A program made the translations under genes and the position numbers. A DNA stretch of 64,000 nt, from positions 248,001-312,000 of the forward strand of contig CAWHRE010000005.1 of assembly GCA_963831705.1 (NCBI GenBank). The letters run 5' to 3'. The stretch comes from DASQPR01 sp963831705 (GTDB lineage: Bacteria > Actinomycetota > Actinomycetes > Mycobacteriales > Micromonosporaceae). Below the pieces are notes generated by a model that saw nothing but the letters and a program-made list of their open reading frames with translations, had not been told where the DNA came from and searched no databases. This document shows, piece after piece, positions 34,021-43,102 of this stretch (its first letter is position 1; each line of letters starts with the position of its first letter).

Positions 34021-36804
34021 CTACCTGGGCGCGAACGGCACGTCCGTACCCAGCGGGACGTGATCCGTGAAGGACGGCGCCTTCGGGGTGCCCGCCAACG
34101 CGTTCGGACCGACGTTGGCGCCTACCGCATCCGCGCCCGCCTGGTACGCGTAGAACGTGCCCACGACGTCGACCAACACGTTGGTCGTACCGGCGTGGTT
34201 GTAGATGTTGAACGCCTCCTGCGGACCGACCAGGGTGTCCACCGCGTTGGGTACGGTGACGCCCTTCGCCGGATTGAGATTGCTCGACTCAGGCTGTCCG
34301 ATGTCCGCGATCCCGTCCGGCCACACGCTCATGTACGTGTTCGCGGTTGGCGTTACGGCCGTGACGTTCAACGCCAGCGCCATCGTGCCGAGCGGCACGA
34401 CCGAGGTTGGCGGAGTGACGCGAGCCGTCGCGTTGGCAGCCAACGCCTTGGCCACACCCAGCCCGATCCGGGTATCGGTGATCCGGGTCGGCGTGATCGG
34501 CTGGAACCGCAGCCCGGTGTCCAGCGTGCCGTCGTCGTAGAAGCCGAAGACGTCGACGAGGAGATCCGTGGTGGCCGTCGTATAGATCGCGATGGCCGGC
34601 AGTCCGGCATCGTCACCACACAGGCTCGGACACGGTGCGACCGGCACCACCGCGAGATTCGGTACCACCCGTCCGGGCGTGAAGTTGAGCGTCGACGCGT
34701 CCGGGACGTCACCCGAACCATCCCACGTGGTCAGGTAACCACTCGCGGCCGGATCGACCGCGGTGACGTTCACGATCAGCGCGGTCATGGCGCCGTCCGG
34801 CACCGCGCCGTAGTCCACCGGAATGTACACGGCGGTGTTGGCCGCGACCGGCACGTGCGACGGACGCGTGTCCAGCAGTCGCTGCGGCTCCGCCTGCTGG
34901 AACTGACCGCCGATGCCGTAGCCGGGCGGCGGTGCCACGTCGCGGGCGTAGAACCCGACCACATCGGCAATGATGTTCACCTTGCCGGCCGAGTTGAAGA
35001 TGTCCACCATGCCGCTCGCCGAGACCTGGACGGTGACCGAATTGGCGCCGGTCCAGCCTTTCCCGAAGTTGAGTGAGGAGGCCGTCGGCCGGTTCACGCC
35101 GTCCGGATAGATCGTCAGGAAGCTGCCCGCGGTCCCGCCGGTAACCGTCACGTTCATGACCACCGCCGACACACCGCTGATCGGTACGCCGCCTCGGCCC
35201 GCGACCTTCAGCTTGACCACACCGAGCGCGCCGACCTGGCTGGTCGGGGCTCCGATCCCTTTCCGAGTGTCCAGAATCCGGTCCGGGCTGAGCGGGTAGA
35301 ACGTGCCGCGAGCCGCCACTGCACCGACGACGTAGAGCGAGAGCTGAGCCGGGTTGGTCAGGCTGCTGTTGGGCACGTTGAGAATTCCCGGAATCGCCCC
35401 AGTCGCGGATACCTTGGCCTGTACGCCGATCGTGCAGCTATGCCCCGGGCTCAGTACGACGCCGGAACACAGGTCGTGCGTAATCGAATACGTATCGGTG
35501 GGGCTCACCCACACCGTTCCGAGCGTCACCGAGGCCGTACCGGTGTCGGTGACCGTCGCGGTCTGCACGGCGCTTGCCGTACCGATATCCAGCGAGCCGA
35601 AGTCCAGCGGACCGGGCCCGATCGAGATCGATCGCCCGTCGTATCCGGTGACCGACAGGTGGATAGTCGTGTCCGGGGTGACCGTGTTCTGCGAGACGAC
35701 CAACACCGTGCTGTACGTGCCGACGAACGACGGGTGCGCGACGACGCCGATCACGCAGGAATGCCCGAGCGCCAGCGTCGCGCCCGCGCAGGTGTTGGTG
35801 GCCAGCCCGAACGGCCCGTTCGGTGGCAGGATCAGGCCAAACGTCACCGGTGAGATATTCGTGCCGGTGAACGTGATGTTCTTGACCGTCGAGTCGGTAC
35901 CGACCTGCTGCGACCCGAAGTCCAGCGAGCTGGTGCTCACGCTCAAGCTGCGCGTGTTCGCGCCGGTCACCTCGAGCGGAATGACCATCTGGCCGCCGGC
36001 CGTATCGTTCGCGAACGCCAGCGCCGCCGTTTGCAGCCCCATCATCGCCGGATGCGGTGTGATTACGGCGCTGCACGTGTCGCCGTACGCGAGCGTCTTG
36101 CCGGTACACGAATTGCTCGTCACCGAAAACGCGCCCGGCGTCGTACCGACTAACGTCGCCGCACCGAACGTCTCCGGCAGCGTCCCGGCACCGGTAACCG
36201 TGATCGTCTGCGGCGTACCCGGCGCATCGGTTGGCTGAGATCCGAACGCGGCGGACGCGGTGGCTCGAACGCCCTGATAACCGACGTTCGCATGCCAGCG
36301 GATGTCCCCGGAAATCGCGCCCGCCGGCTCCGAACAGTTCAACGTGTACGACGCCGCGAACGCCGTAATCGCCTGCGTACCGGGATCGCGGGCGAACTGG
36401 TCGATCGTCAATGTGCCGCTTCCGCTGTCGCATGTATGCGGATTCAACGCCAGGAACAACCCGGCATGCGTGGCGTCCGCATTGGTGGCCGTCGGAAATG
36501 TGGTGCCCACTGTCGGCGAAGACACCGCGGTCGGGAGGCTCACGTTCAGCGCGAGGTTGCCGAAGACGCCGATGTCGGCCGGAGACGACCTCATCGCCAG
36601 CGTGTTGCCGGTCCACGTGCTGGTGAAGCCTGGCGTACTGGGGTCGGCCACCCATGCCGACGCGGACGAGGCAGGCGACGTCGTTTCGAAGGTAAACGCG
36701 TCATAGGGTGCGCTCGGTGCGCTGGCGCCGGCCTGAGACGGGATGACAGCGGTAAGTGCCAACACAATTACGCCGGCGACGGCCCCACGAATGAATCGCA
36801 CCAT
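34021..36804 (-). CDS. Large secreted surface protein with choice-of-anchor-D-like repeats
   Basis: 927 residues. The signal peptide IRGAVAGVIVLALTAVIPSQ ends near AGASAPS. Residues about 195-500 are three Ig-like choice-of-anchor-D (ASH-like) repeats (LDFGSQQVGTDSTVKNITFT; LDFGSLDIGTASAVQTATVT), each with a C...GxTC/GxSC pair. Then come three actinobacterial repeats that begin RILDTR / RLLDTR / RITDTR and contain VNVTA...LNF/LNPxxG and end VDVxGFY/F. No cell-wall sorting signal is seen. Probably a secreted or surface adhesin-like protein. Confidence 0.8.
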   Translation of the reverse strand: MVRFIRGAVAGVIVLALTAVIPSQAGASAPSAPYDAFTFETTSPASSASAWVADPSTPGFTSTWTGNTLAMRSSPADIGVFGNLALNVSLPTAVSSPTVGTTFPTATNADATHAGLFLALNPHTCDSGSGTLTIDQFARDPGTQAITAFAASYTLNCSEPAGAISGDIRWHANVGYQGVRATASAAFGSQPTDAPGTPQTITVTGAGTLPETFGAATLVGTTPGAFSVTSNSCTGKTLAYGDTCSAVITPHPAMMGLQTAALAFANDTAGGQMVIPLEVTGANTRSLSVSTSSLDFGSQQVGTDSTVKNITFTGTNISPVTFGLILPPNGPFGLATNTCAGATLALGHSCVIGVVAHPSFVGTYSTVLVVSQNTVTPDTTIHLSVTGYDGRSISIGPGPLDFGSLDIGTASAVQTATVTDTGTASVTLGTVWVSPTDTYSITHDLCSGVVLSPGHSCTIGVQAKVSATGAIPGILNVPNSSLTNPAQLSLYVVGAVAARGTFYPLSPDRILDTRKGIGAPTSQVGALGVVKLKVAGRGGVPISGVSAVVMNVTVTGGTAGSFLTIYPDGVNRPTASSLNFGKGWTGANSVTVQVSASGMVDIFNSAGKVNIIADVVGFYARDVAPPPGYGIGGQFQQAEPQRLLDTRPSHVPVAANTAVYIPVDYGAVPDGAMTALIVNVTAVDPAASGYLTTWDGSGDVPDASTLNFTPGRVVPNLAVVPVAPCPSLCGDDAGLPAIAIYTTATTDLLVDVFGFYDDGTLDTGLRFQPITPTRITDTRIGLGVAKALAANATARVTPPTSVVPLGTMALALNVTAVTPTANTYMSVWPDGIADIGQPESSNLNPAKGVTVPNAVDTLVGPQEAFNIYNHAGTTNVLVDVVGTFYAYQAGADAVGANVGPNALAGTPKAPSFTDHVPLGTDVPFAPR

Positions 36805-36928
36805 GACTCCGTATCAATCGCGAGGAACACTTGAATGACGCAATTTAATGGCAATCGATAAACACCACAAGGTGATACGGGAGCAGGTCGGCCGAACGCC
36901 ATACGATCAGACCGATAGTCCGAGCCGG

Positions 36929-37237
36929 TTATTGCCCGATACCGTCGATTGACGTGAGCTCGGCCAGGCCGGAAATCGTGAGGACCGGACCGAGTAATGG
37001 CGTTGCGAGAATACGAATCCGGTCGGCCAGCGGAAAGAGTACTGCCAAGCCGGCGCTATCCAGATACTCCACCGCGGTGAGATCGACCACAACCGGGTCG
37101 CCCGAAGCGTGGTCAAGCGAGGAGGACAACGCTTCGGCGAACGCGTCAACGTTGCTCTGATCGATCTCGCCGACCGCCATGATCACCGTGGTGCCGTCCG
37201 GTCGCTGCGCGGTGTCGAGTGAGAGAGCTGTGGTCAT
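36929..37237 (-). CDS. STAS-domain anti-sigma factor antagonist
   Basis: 102 residues starting MTTALSLDTAQRPDGTTVIM. The STAS core includes VVVDLTAVEYLDSAGLAVLF; Ser in LDSAGL is the usual phospho-site. Such proteins bind RsbW-type kinases and free a sigma factor when unphosphorylated. The start overlaps the stop of the 1390-residue kinase/phosphatase (ATGA), so the two are made together and are likely partners. Confidence 0.88.
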   Translation of the reverse strand: MTTALSLDTAQRPDGTTVIMAVGEIDQSNVDAFAEALSSSLDHASGDPVVVDLTAVEYLDSAGLAVLFPLADRIRILATPLLGPVLTISGLAELTSIDGIGQ

Positions 37238-40200
37238 GGCGTGATCCTCGTGTACATATCGACGGTGGTGCCGGTAATGGCTCGGGTGACGGAGACGTGG
37301 TGCATGAGGGCCTGCATGAGCGCAAGACCGCGACCGCGGTGGGCATCGACCGGAGCAGGGGTCGACTTCCAGGTACCGGTGTCGCTGATCGTCAGGTAGA
37401 CGTGTTCGGCGGTGGCGGCCGCCCACAGCCGCACCCGTACGCCGGGCACGCTCTGGGGATGGCTGTGCTCGATCGCGTTGGCGTACGCCTCACCGGCGGC
37501 GACCAGGATGTCCTGAGCGAGCAGCGATTGCAGACCGACCCGATTCAGCCAGGCACGCAGAGCGCCGCGAGCGGGCGCGAGGCTGCTCGCCTCCGCGGGC
37601 AGCTCCAGCTCGAGCGGGCTCGGATGGCGATAGACGAGCAGGGCTACGTCGTCCTCATACCCACCGGCCGGAGTCAGCTCTCGCATGATGTCGGTCGCCG
37701 CGTCCTCCAGATAGGCGCCGGTGCCGTCGGCCAGGGCGGCGGCCGCGTGGTCGATGCCCCGGGTGAGCGGCTGCCGACGCTGTTCGACCAGCCCGTCGGT
37801 GTAAAGCAACAGCGTCGCCCGTGGCGGAACCACGTGGTACGCCTCCGGCCGCGCCACATCCGGCCGTACCCCCAGCACGACCGAGCGACCTTGGTCGAGC
37901 AGCTCGGTGGTGCCGTTGGGAAGCGCCAGGATGGCCGGCGGATGGCCCGCACTGGAGTACTGGAGCTCACCGGTCACCGGATCGAGCAGACCGCAGAAGA
38001 CACTTGCGCACGCGGCGCCGGGTAGCAGGGTGGCGAACCGGTCGAGCGCCATCAACGTCTGCGCGGCGCTGGCATCCTGCAGCAGGAGTGCCCGGCAAGC
38101 GCTGCGCAGTTGGCCCATCACGGTGGCGGCCTGTAGTCCGTGGCCGACGCAGTCGCCAACCACGATGCCGATCCGGCCATCGGGTCGGGGCACGGTGTCG
38201 TACCAGTCGCCGCCCACCTCCAGCGGGTGACTGGCTGGTTGGTAGCGGACGGCGAAGCCGCTCGGCAGATGCGCCGGGCCGAGGATCGCGTGCTGCAGTG
38301 CCAGCGCGGTCTCACGCTGCTGATCGTTCTGGTGGATCCGGTGCAGTGCTTGGCTGAGGTGGCCGGCCAGCAGAGCCAGGAGCGTGCCGTCGTAGTCGTT
38401 TGCCGGCCTGCGGTCGCCGAGCTGGATCCAGATCACCATGGTGCCGTGCGGGTGCTCCAGCGCGATGCCGACGCCGGCCTCCTGGTCCACGATCGGTGCC
38501 AGTAATGGCTTGTCCCGCAGCCCCCGTACCGCGCCCCGCCGCTCTTCCGGCAGGTCGGCCCAGGCAATTTCGGGGGACGTGACGGTACCGGTCGGCGCAT
38601 CCACACCGTCGAAGATGGCGGCCACCACGAACGCGGCCTGCCACAGTCGCCGGAGTTCGTCCAGGGCTCCGGCGAGCGCCTCGGAGAGATCACCAGCCTG
38701 CGACAGCCGCAGACTCAGAGCGGCCAAGGCGCCGTCGCGCTGGACCGCGTAGTGCTCGGCGGTGACATCCCGGAACGTGCCGACCGTCATCCGACGACCG
38801 TTGTCCGGGTCCTCGACCTGATTGAATGCGACGGCGATCCAGATCCGGCGGCCGTCGCGGTGATTCACCGGCACCGTGTACGTGCCGTGCGAACGGGTCA
38901 GGATCGCCTCGAACGCCTCCGCGGCGAGACCATGTTCACCCGGGTCGGCTTCCGGTGCCGGCCACCAAGGATGCGGCGCCGGGTACGGCAACTGATCCGG
39001 CCCGTACCCGAGGATGTCGGTGAACGCCGCGTTCGTCTCGACCACCGTGCCGGCCTCATCGCAGACGAAGAACGCCTCCTGCAGCGAGTCGACCAGCGCG
39101 GTCCGCCAGCGGGCGTGGTGGTTCCGCAGCCGGGCCAGCTCGACGTTGGCGCGTACGCGAGCCAGCAATTCGGCCGCCGAGAACGGCTTGACCAGATAGT
39201 CGTCGGCACCGGCGTCGAGTCCCTCGATCGAGGCCTCCTCGCCGGCCCGGGCGGAAAGCAGCAGCACGGGCGTACCGGCCGTGCGGGGGTCCTCGCGCAG
39301 CGCGGCGACGAGCCGGAGCCCGTCCAGGCGGGGCATCATCACGTCGCTGATGATGAGGTCAGGTAGCGCTGCGTGGGCGGCTTCGAGCGCATCCTGCCCG
39401 TCGTTGACGGTTTGCACTCGGTGCCCGGCGGCGCCCAGGAGCCGCGCCAGATAGTCGCGCATATCAGCGTTGTCGTCGGCGACCAAGATCCGGGCGGATC
39501 GATCGGTGGGTTGCGTCTGCCACCCGCCCAGACCCGCGACGTCGGTCCCGGGCCGATTCGCATCGATCGGCGACACGTCAGCCGGCAGCCATCGCAGTGC
39601 CTCCTGGACGAACGGGTCGGCCGTGGCCGATACCGTCGTCGTACGCTCGGCGGGTGCCAGGGCATCACCCGGCAGATGCGCACTACCGAACGGCAGCCGG
39701 ATCGCGAACGTCGTACCGCCGCCGACTTCACTGTCGGCGACAATGCTGCCGCCGTGGAGACCAACCAGTTCCTTGACCAGCGCGAGCCCGATGCCGCTTC
39801 CCTCATTGGAACGGGATCGCGCGTTCTCGATGCGATGAAACCGCTCGAACAGTTGCGGCATCTCCGATGGGGCGACACCGATACCGGTATCGGTCACCGT
39901 GACCACCGCATCGCTGCCGTCGGCGCGGACGGTCACGTCGATCGCGCCGTCGAACGTGAACTTCAACGCATTGCTCAGCAGGTTCAGAACGACTTTTTCC
40001 CACATGTCGCGATCGATATAGACCGACTCCGGCAGAGGTGGGCAGTCCACGATGAAGGCCAGGCCGGCCTTCTCGATCGCCGATCGAAACACACTCGCCA
40101 GTTCGGCCGTGACGGCGGCCAGATCGACCGGCTCGTAGCGCGCTTGCATGCGGCCGGCCTCGATGCGGGAGAAGTCCAGCAGTGTGTTGACCAGCTTGCC

Positions 40201-41406
40201 CAGCCGCAATCCGTTGCGATGGATGATCTCCAGATCGGCGCGGACATCGTCGTCCGCTTTGTCGAGCCGGTTCTGTAGCTCACCCACCGGACCCATGATC
40301 AGTGTCAGTGGCGTACGGAACTCGTGGCTGACGTTGGAGAAGAACGCGGTCTTCGCGCGATCCAGCTCGGCCAGCTCCTCGGCGCGACGTTGCTGGGCCT
40401 GATAGTCGCGGGCGCTGCCGATGCCGGAGGCCAATTGGGCTGCCGTCAGATCGATGAACCCCTGGTAGCCGGCGTCCAGCGGCCGGTACGGATTCAAGCC
40501 GACCACCAAAGCTCCGTACGCGGTACTGCCCTGCCGTAGCAGCGGTACCAATAGTGCCTGGGTCGGCGATTGCGACCAGGTGCCGGGCGGAAGCTCCGCG
40601 ACCAAGCTGGGGTCGATATCCAGAAGTACCGACTCACCGCGTACGAGCGGGTCGATCGGCCAGATCGCGGCGGGGTCGCCGAACCGCAGTTCGGCCGGGG
40701 CGGCCCGGTGATCCGTCGGTATCCCCGACGCCGCCGCCAATCGTGCGCCGATGCCGTCTTCGAACAGATACGTCAGCGTGAACGGCAGATCTTGCTGGTT
40801 TCGGCTCAGTTGCCGTCCGGCGAACGTCAGCATCTCCTGCTCGGTACGTACCGAGCTCGGATCCGAACCGAGATCGCGCAGCGTCGCCATCCGGCGCTCG
40901 CCGATGATCCGGTCGGTCTCCTCGCTGACCACGCACAGCATGCCGGCCGCCGCGCCGAAGTCATCGCGCAGAGGGCTGTAGGAGAACGTGTGGTACGTCT
41001 CTTCCCGATAACCGGACCGCTCGAGAAACAGCAGCAGCGCCTGATCCCACGTCGCCGTACCGGTCGCCAGTACGCCGTCGATCCGCGGCCCGATGTCGCC
41101 CCAGATCTCCGCCCAGACCTCCCGCGCCGGACGCCCGAGCGCCCACGGGTACTTCCGGCCGAGCGTGTCGCGCCGATAGGCGGCGTTACAGAAAAACGTC
41201 AAATCCGGTCCCCACGCCAACCACATGGGAAACCGGGAGGACAGCGCCATGCTGACGGCCGTGACAAGACTCTGCGGCCACTCCGAGGGTGGCCCGAGTG
41301 GCGTCGCGTCCCAGTCCACCTCGGCAAGGTCACGGCCGACGTCGCCGCCCAGCTCGAACAACGTCCTGCCGCGCGCCGGCGGCCCCTGTTCAACGCCGCC
41401 CATCAC
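37234..41406 (-). CDS. Hybrid histidine kinase / receiver / SpoIIE phosphatase / anti-sigma kinase
   Basis: 1390 residues with seven or more modules. PAS-like (about 40-165), GAF-like (180-335), HisKA with His361 in SHEFRTPL, HATPase (N-box NLLSNALKF at 476; DTGIG at 506), receiver with phospho-acceptor Asp688 and Lys740, PAS (770-885), GAF-like (895-1025), PP2C/SpoIIE phosphatase with metal Asps D1067 (GDWYD), D1085 (GDCVGHG), D1204 (YTDGL) and D1252/1253, and a C-terminal RsbW-like ATPase (EAYANAIEHS, SDTGTW, GRGLALM). No membrane helix, so it is cytosolic. It can plausibly both phosphorylate and dephosphorylate the STAS partner encoded next. All catalytic residues are present. Confidence 0.92.
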   Translation of the reverse strand: MMGGVEQGPPARGRTLFELGGDVGRDLAEVDWDATPLGPPSEWPQSLVTAVSMALSSRFPMWLAWGPDLTFFCNAAYRRDTLGRKYPWALGRPAREVWAEIWGDIGPRIDGVLATGTATWDQALLLFLERSGYREETYHTFSYSPLRDDFGAAAGMLCVVSEETDRIIGERRMATLRDLGSDPSSVRTEQEMLTFAGRQLSRNQQDLPFTLTYLFEDGIGARLAAASGIPTDHRAAPAELRFGDPAAIWPIDPLVRGESVLLDIDPSLVAELPPGTWSQSPTQALLVPLLRQGSTAYGALVVGLNPYRPLDAGYQGFIDLTAAQLASGIGSARDYQAQQRRAEELAELDRAKTAFFSNVSHEFRTPLTLIMGPVGELQNRLDKADDDVRADLEIIHRNGLRLGKLVNTLLDFSRIEAGRMQARYEPVDLAAVTAELASVFRSAIEKAGLAFIVDCPPLPESVYIDRDMWEKVVLNLLSNALKFTFDGAIDVTVRADGSDAVVTVTDTGIGVAPSEMPQLFERFHRIENARSRSNEGSGIGLALVKELVGLHGGSIVADSEVGGGTTFAIRLPFGSAHLPGDALAPAERTTTVSATADPFVQEALRWLPADVSPIDANRPGTDVAGLGGWQTQPTDRSARILVADDNADMRDYLARLLGAAGHRVQTVNDGQDALEAAHAALPDLIISDVMMPRLDGLRLVAALREDPRTAGTPVLLLSARAGEEASIEGLDAGADDYLVKPFSAAELLARVRANVELARLRNHHARWRTALVDSLQEAFFVCDEAGTVVETNAAFTDILGYGPDQLPYPAPHPWWPAPEADPGEHGLAAEAFEAILTRSHGTYTVPVNHRDGRRIWIAVAFNQVEDPDNGRRMTVGTFRDVTAEHYAVQRDGALAALSLRLSQAGDLSEALAGALDELRRLWQAAFVVAAIFDGVDAPTGTVTSPEIAWADLPEERRGAVRGLRDKPLLAPIVDQEAGVGIALEHPHGTMVIWIQLGDRRPANDYDGTLLALLAGHLSQALHRIHQNDQQRETALALQHAILGPAHLPSGFAVRYQPASHPLEVGGDWYDTVPRPDGRIGIVVGDCVGHGLQAATVMGQLRSACRALLLQDASAAQTLMALDRFATLLPGAACASVFCGLLDPVTGELQYSSAGHPPAILALPNGTTELLDQGRSVVLGVRPDVARPEAYHVVPPRATLLLYTDGLVEQRRQPLTRGIDHAAAALADGTGAYLEDAATDIMRELTPAGGYEDDVALLVYRHPSPLELELPAEASSLAPARGALRAWLNRVGLQSLLAQDILVAAGEAYANAIEHSHPQSVPGVRVRLWAAATAEHVYLTISDTGTWKSTPAPVDAHRGRGLALMQALMHHVSVTRAITGTTVDMYTRITP

Positions 41407-41615
41407 CGCTCCTCACCGTAGGCTCCGACGTGACGAATGCGGTCGCAGCGACCGCTTACGTACCAACGCCTGATCACCAGTTGGATAGCTCGTCAAACAA
41501 CCTACCGACGTGATCTACGTCCATCCGTGGCGCCCACCCGTCACGGACCGGCGCTCGAAGCAGCTGTCCGCTCCGAACCGCACCGTCCGCGAGCACTCTG
41601 GCGGATAGTGAAGTT

Positions 41616-41897
41616 ATGGGCACACGTGAGCACGACGAACCGGATGAGTTGGACTTCGAGGAGCAACGGGCCGGAATCGAGCCACGCCATAGCGACGTCT
41701 TCGAGAACCTCGAAGCGTCCTCGTGGCTGGCCGGCCTCGACGATATCGGCGGCCAGCAGGGCGACCTTGAACAAACGTCGGACGCGCTAGCCGACGTTGA
41801 CCCGGACGCCGAGCGCGCCGCCGAGCATCAGCTGCACGCCGAGCATCCGCCCGTGAGGTTCAACCCCCAAGATCTACACCAACACCACACCGAATGA
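41616..41897 (+). CDS. Small acidic hypothetical protein
   Basis: 93 residues, MGTREHDEPDELDFEEQRAG onward, strongly acidic and His-rich at the end, no recognised domain, probably disordered. It converges on the shikimate-kinase-like gene with the stops directly abutting (41897/41898). The stretch 41407-41615 upstream has no gene. Confidence 0.5.
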   Translation: MGTREHDEPDELDFEEQRAGIEPRHSDVFENLEASSWLAGLDDIGGQQGDLEQTSDALADVDPDAERAAEHQLHAEHPPVRFNPQDLHQHHTE

Positions 41898-42422
41898 TCA
41901 CGAGGTACGCGCGACCGCTCTGATCTTTGCGAGCAACTCGGCCACAACCTCGTCGGCGCTGCGGTCGTCGGTCGGAATCGTCAGCGTCGCCACCTGCTCG
42001 TACAGCGGATTTCGTTGATCGAGCATGGCTCGCAACGCCGATCGGGCGCTCACCCCGGCCACTTGGCCACCGCCGAGGCTGATCCGCCTCGTCGCCGCGG
42101 CCAGGCCGACGCTGAGGAACGCCACGGTATGGCCGGCAAGGCGCGCCCGGACCTCATCGTCGATGACCGAGCCGCTGCTGAGCGCGAGTACGCCCGGATG
42201 GGTCAGCAGCGCCTCCTCCACCACTCGGCGCTCAATGTCCCGGAACGCAGCCTCGCCCTGGTCGAAGAACACCTCGGCGATCGATTTCCCGGCAATCGAC
42301 TCGATGTCCGTATCGATGTCCCGGAACCGTACGTGCAGCGCTTCGGCGGCCAGCACCCCAACCGTCGACTTACCGGCACCGGGAGCCCCGACCAGTACGC
42401 AGATCGGACGTATCGTCGTCAT
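41898..42422 (-). CDS. Shikimate-kinase-like P-loop kinase, copy 1
   Basis: 174 residues. Walker A GAPGAGKST (13-21), the DIDTDIE substrate/metal segment, FRDIERRVVEEAL containing the substrate Arg, and RNPLYEQVA in the C-terminal lid region. The shikimate-binding Gly triplet (GGG in AroK) reads SSGSV, so shikimate specificity is doubtful. Divergent from a second AroK-like gene across 35 bp. It may act on another small hydroxy substrate. Confidence 0.7.
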   Translation of the reverse strand: MTTIRPICVLVGAPGAGKSTVGVLAAEALHVRFRDIDTDIESIAGKSIAEVFFDQGEAAFRDIERRVVEEALLTHPGVLALSSGSVIDDEVRARLAGHTVAFLSVGLAAATRRISLGGGQVAGVSARSALRAMLDQRNPLYEQVATLTIPTDDRSADEVVAELLAKIRAVARTS

Positions 42423-42457
42423 CGGTCCACCCTAACCAGACCGCTACGATCTGTTTC

Positions 42458-43018
42458 ATGCGCAGCGGATCTCGCCCCGATACCGAACTGGTTGCGGCGT
42501 CTGCTCCGATCGTGTTCCTCGGGATGACCGCCGTCGGAAAGACGACCGTCGGCCGGCGCGTGGCCGAGCTGACCGGGCTGACCTTCGTCGACATCGATCA
42601 TGAAATCGAACGCCGGCACGGCCGTACGTGCAACGACATCATCTCGGAGTCCGGCGAGCCGGCGTTCCGCGTGCTTGAGCAGGAAATCGGGTTGTCCCTC
42701 CTGGACCGGCCCGGGCATGTGATTGCGTTCGGCGGCGGCGCCTGGATGCAGACCCCGCTGCGGGAGAAGGCGCAACAACTCGGGACGACGATCTGGCTGC
42801 ATGCCGACGAAGCACTGATCATCGAACGCGTACGGGCCGAGGGGCGCGTGATCGCGTTCAATCCCGATGGCACCGATCGGGTCCGGACCATGCTGGAAAC
42901 TCGCCGCCCGGTATACGCGCAGGCGCACGTACACGTGCTGTTGCACGGAGAATCGCCGGACGAGGCGGCCGAGCGGGTCATCGACGCGATCGTCGAGTTC
43001 GTCGGAAAGAAGCGCTGA
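42458..43018 (+). CDS. Shikimate-kinase-like P-loop kinase, copy 2
   Basis: 186 residues. Walker A GMTAVGKTT (22-30), VDIDHEIERRHGR, FRVLEQEIG, the substrate loop AFGGGAWMQ with GGG intact, and ETRRPVYAQ. Keeps all residues expected for shikimate phosphorylation, unlike copy 1. It is not linked to aroB/aroC as is usual, so either an extra shikimate kinase or a related kinase. Confidence 0.72.
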   Translation: MRSGSRPDTELVAASAPIVFLGMTAVGKTTVGRRVAELTGLTFVDIDHEIERRHGRTCNDIISESGEPAFRVLEQEIGLSLLDRPGHVIAFGGGAWMQTPLREKAQQLGTTIWLHADEALIIERVRAEGRVIAFNPDGTDRVRTMLETRRPVYAQAHVHVLLHGESPDEAAERVIDAIVEFVGKKR

Positions 43019-43102
43019 GTCCGGGGCCTAAAACCCACCTGCGTCCGCGCCGCCCGAATGGCACGATGAGCCCGTCCTCTCCCCCCGAGACAAAGGCCTC
43101 AC

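Noticed and set aside
35438..36655. 405-codon frame inside the surface-protein gene
   Set aside because: Shadow frame of the 927-residue secreted protein, Arg/His-rich with no signal or domain.
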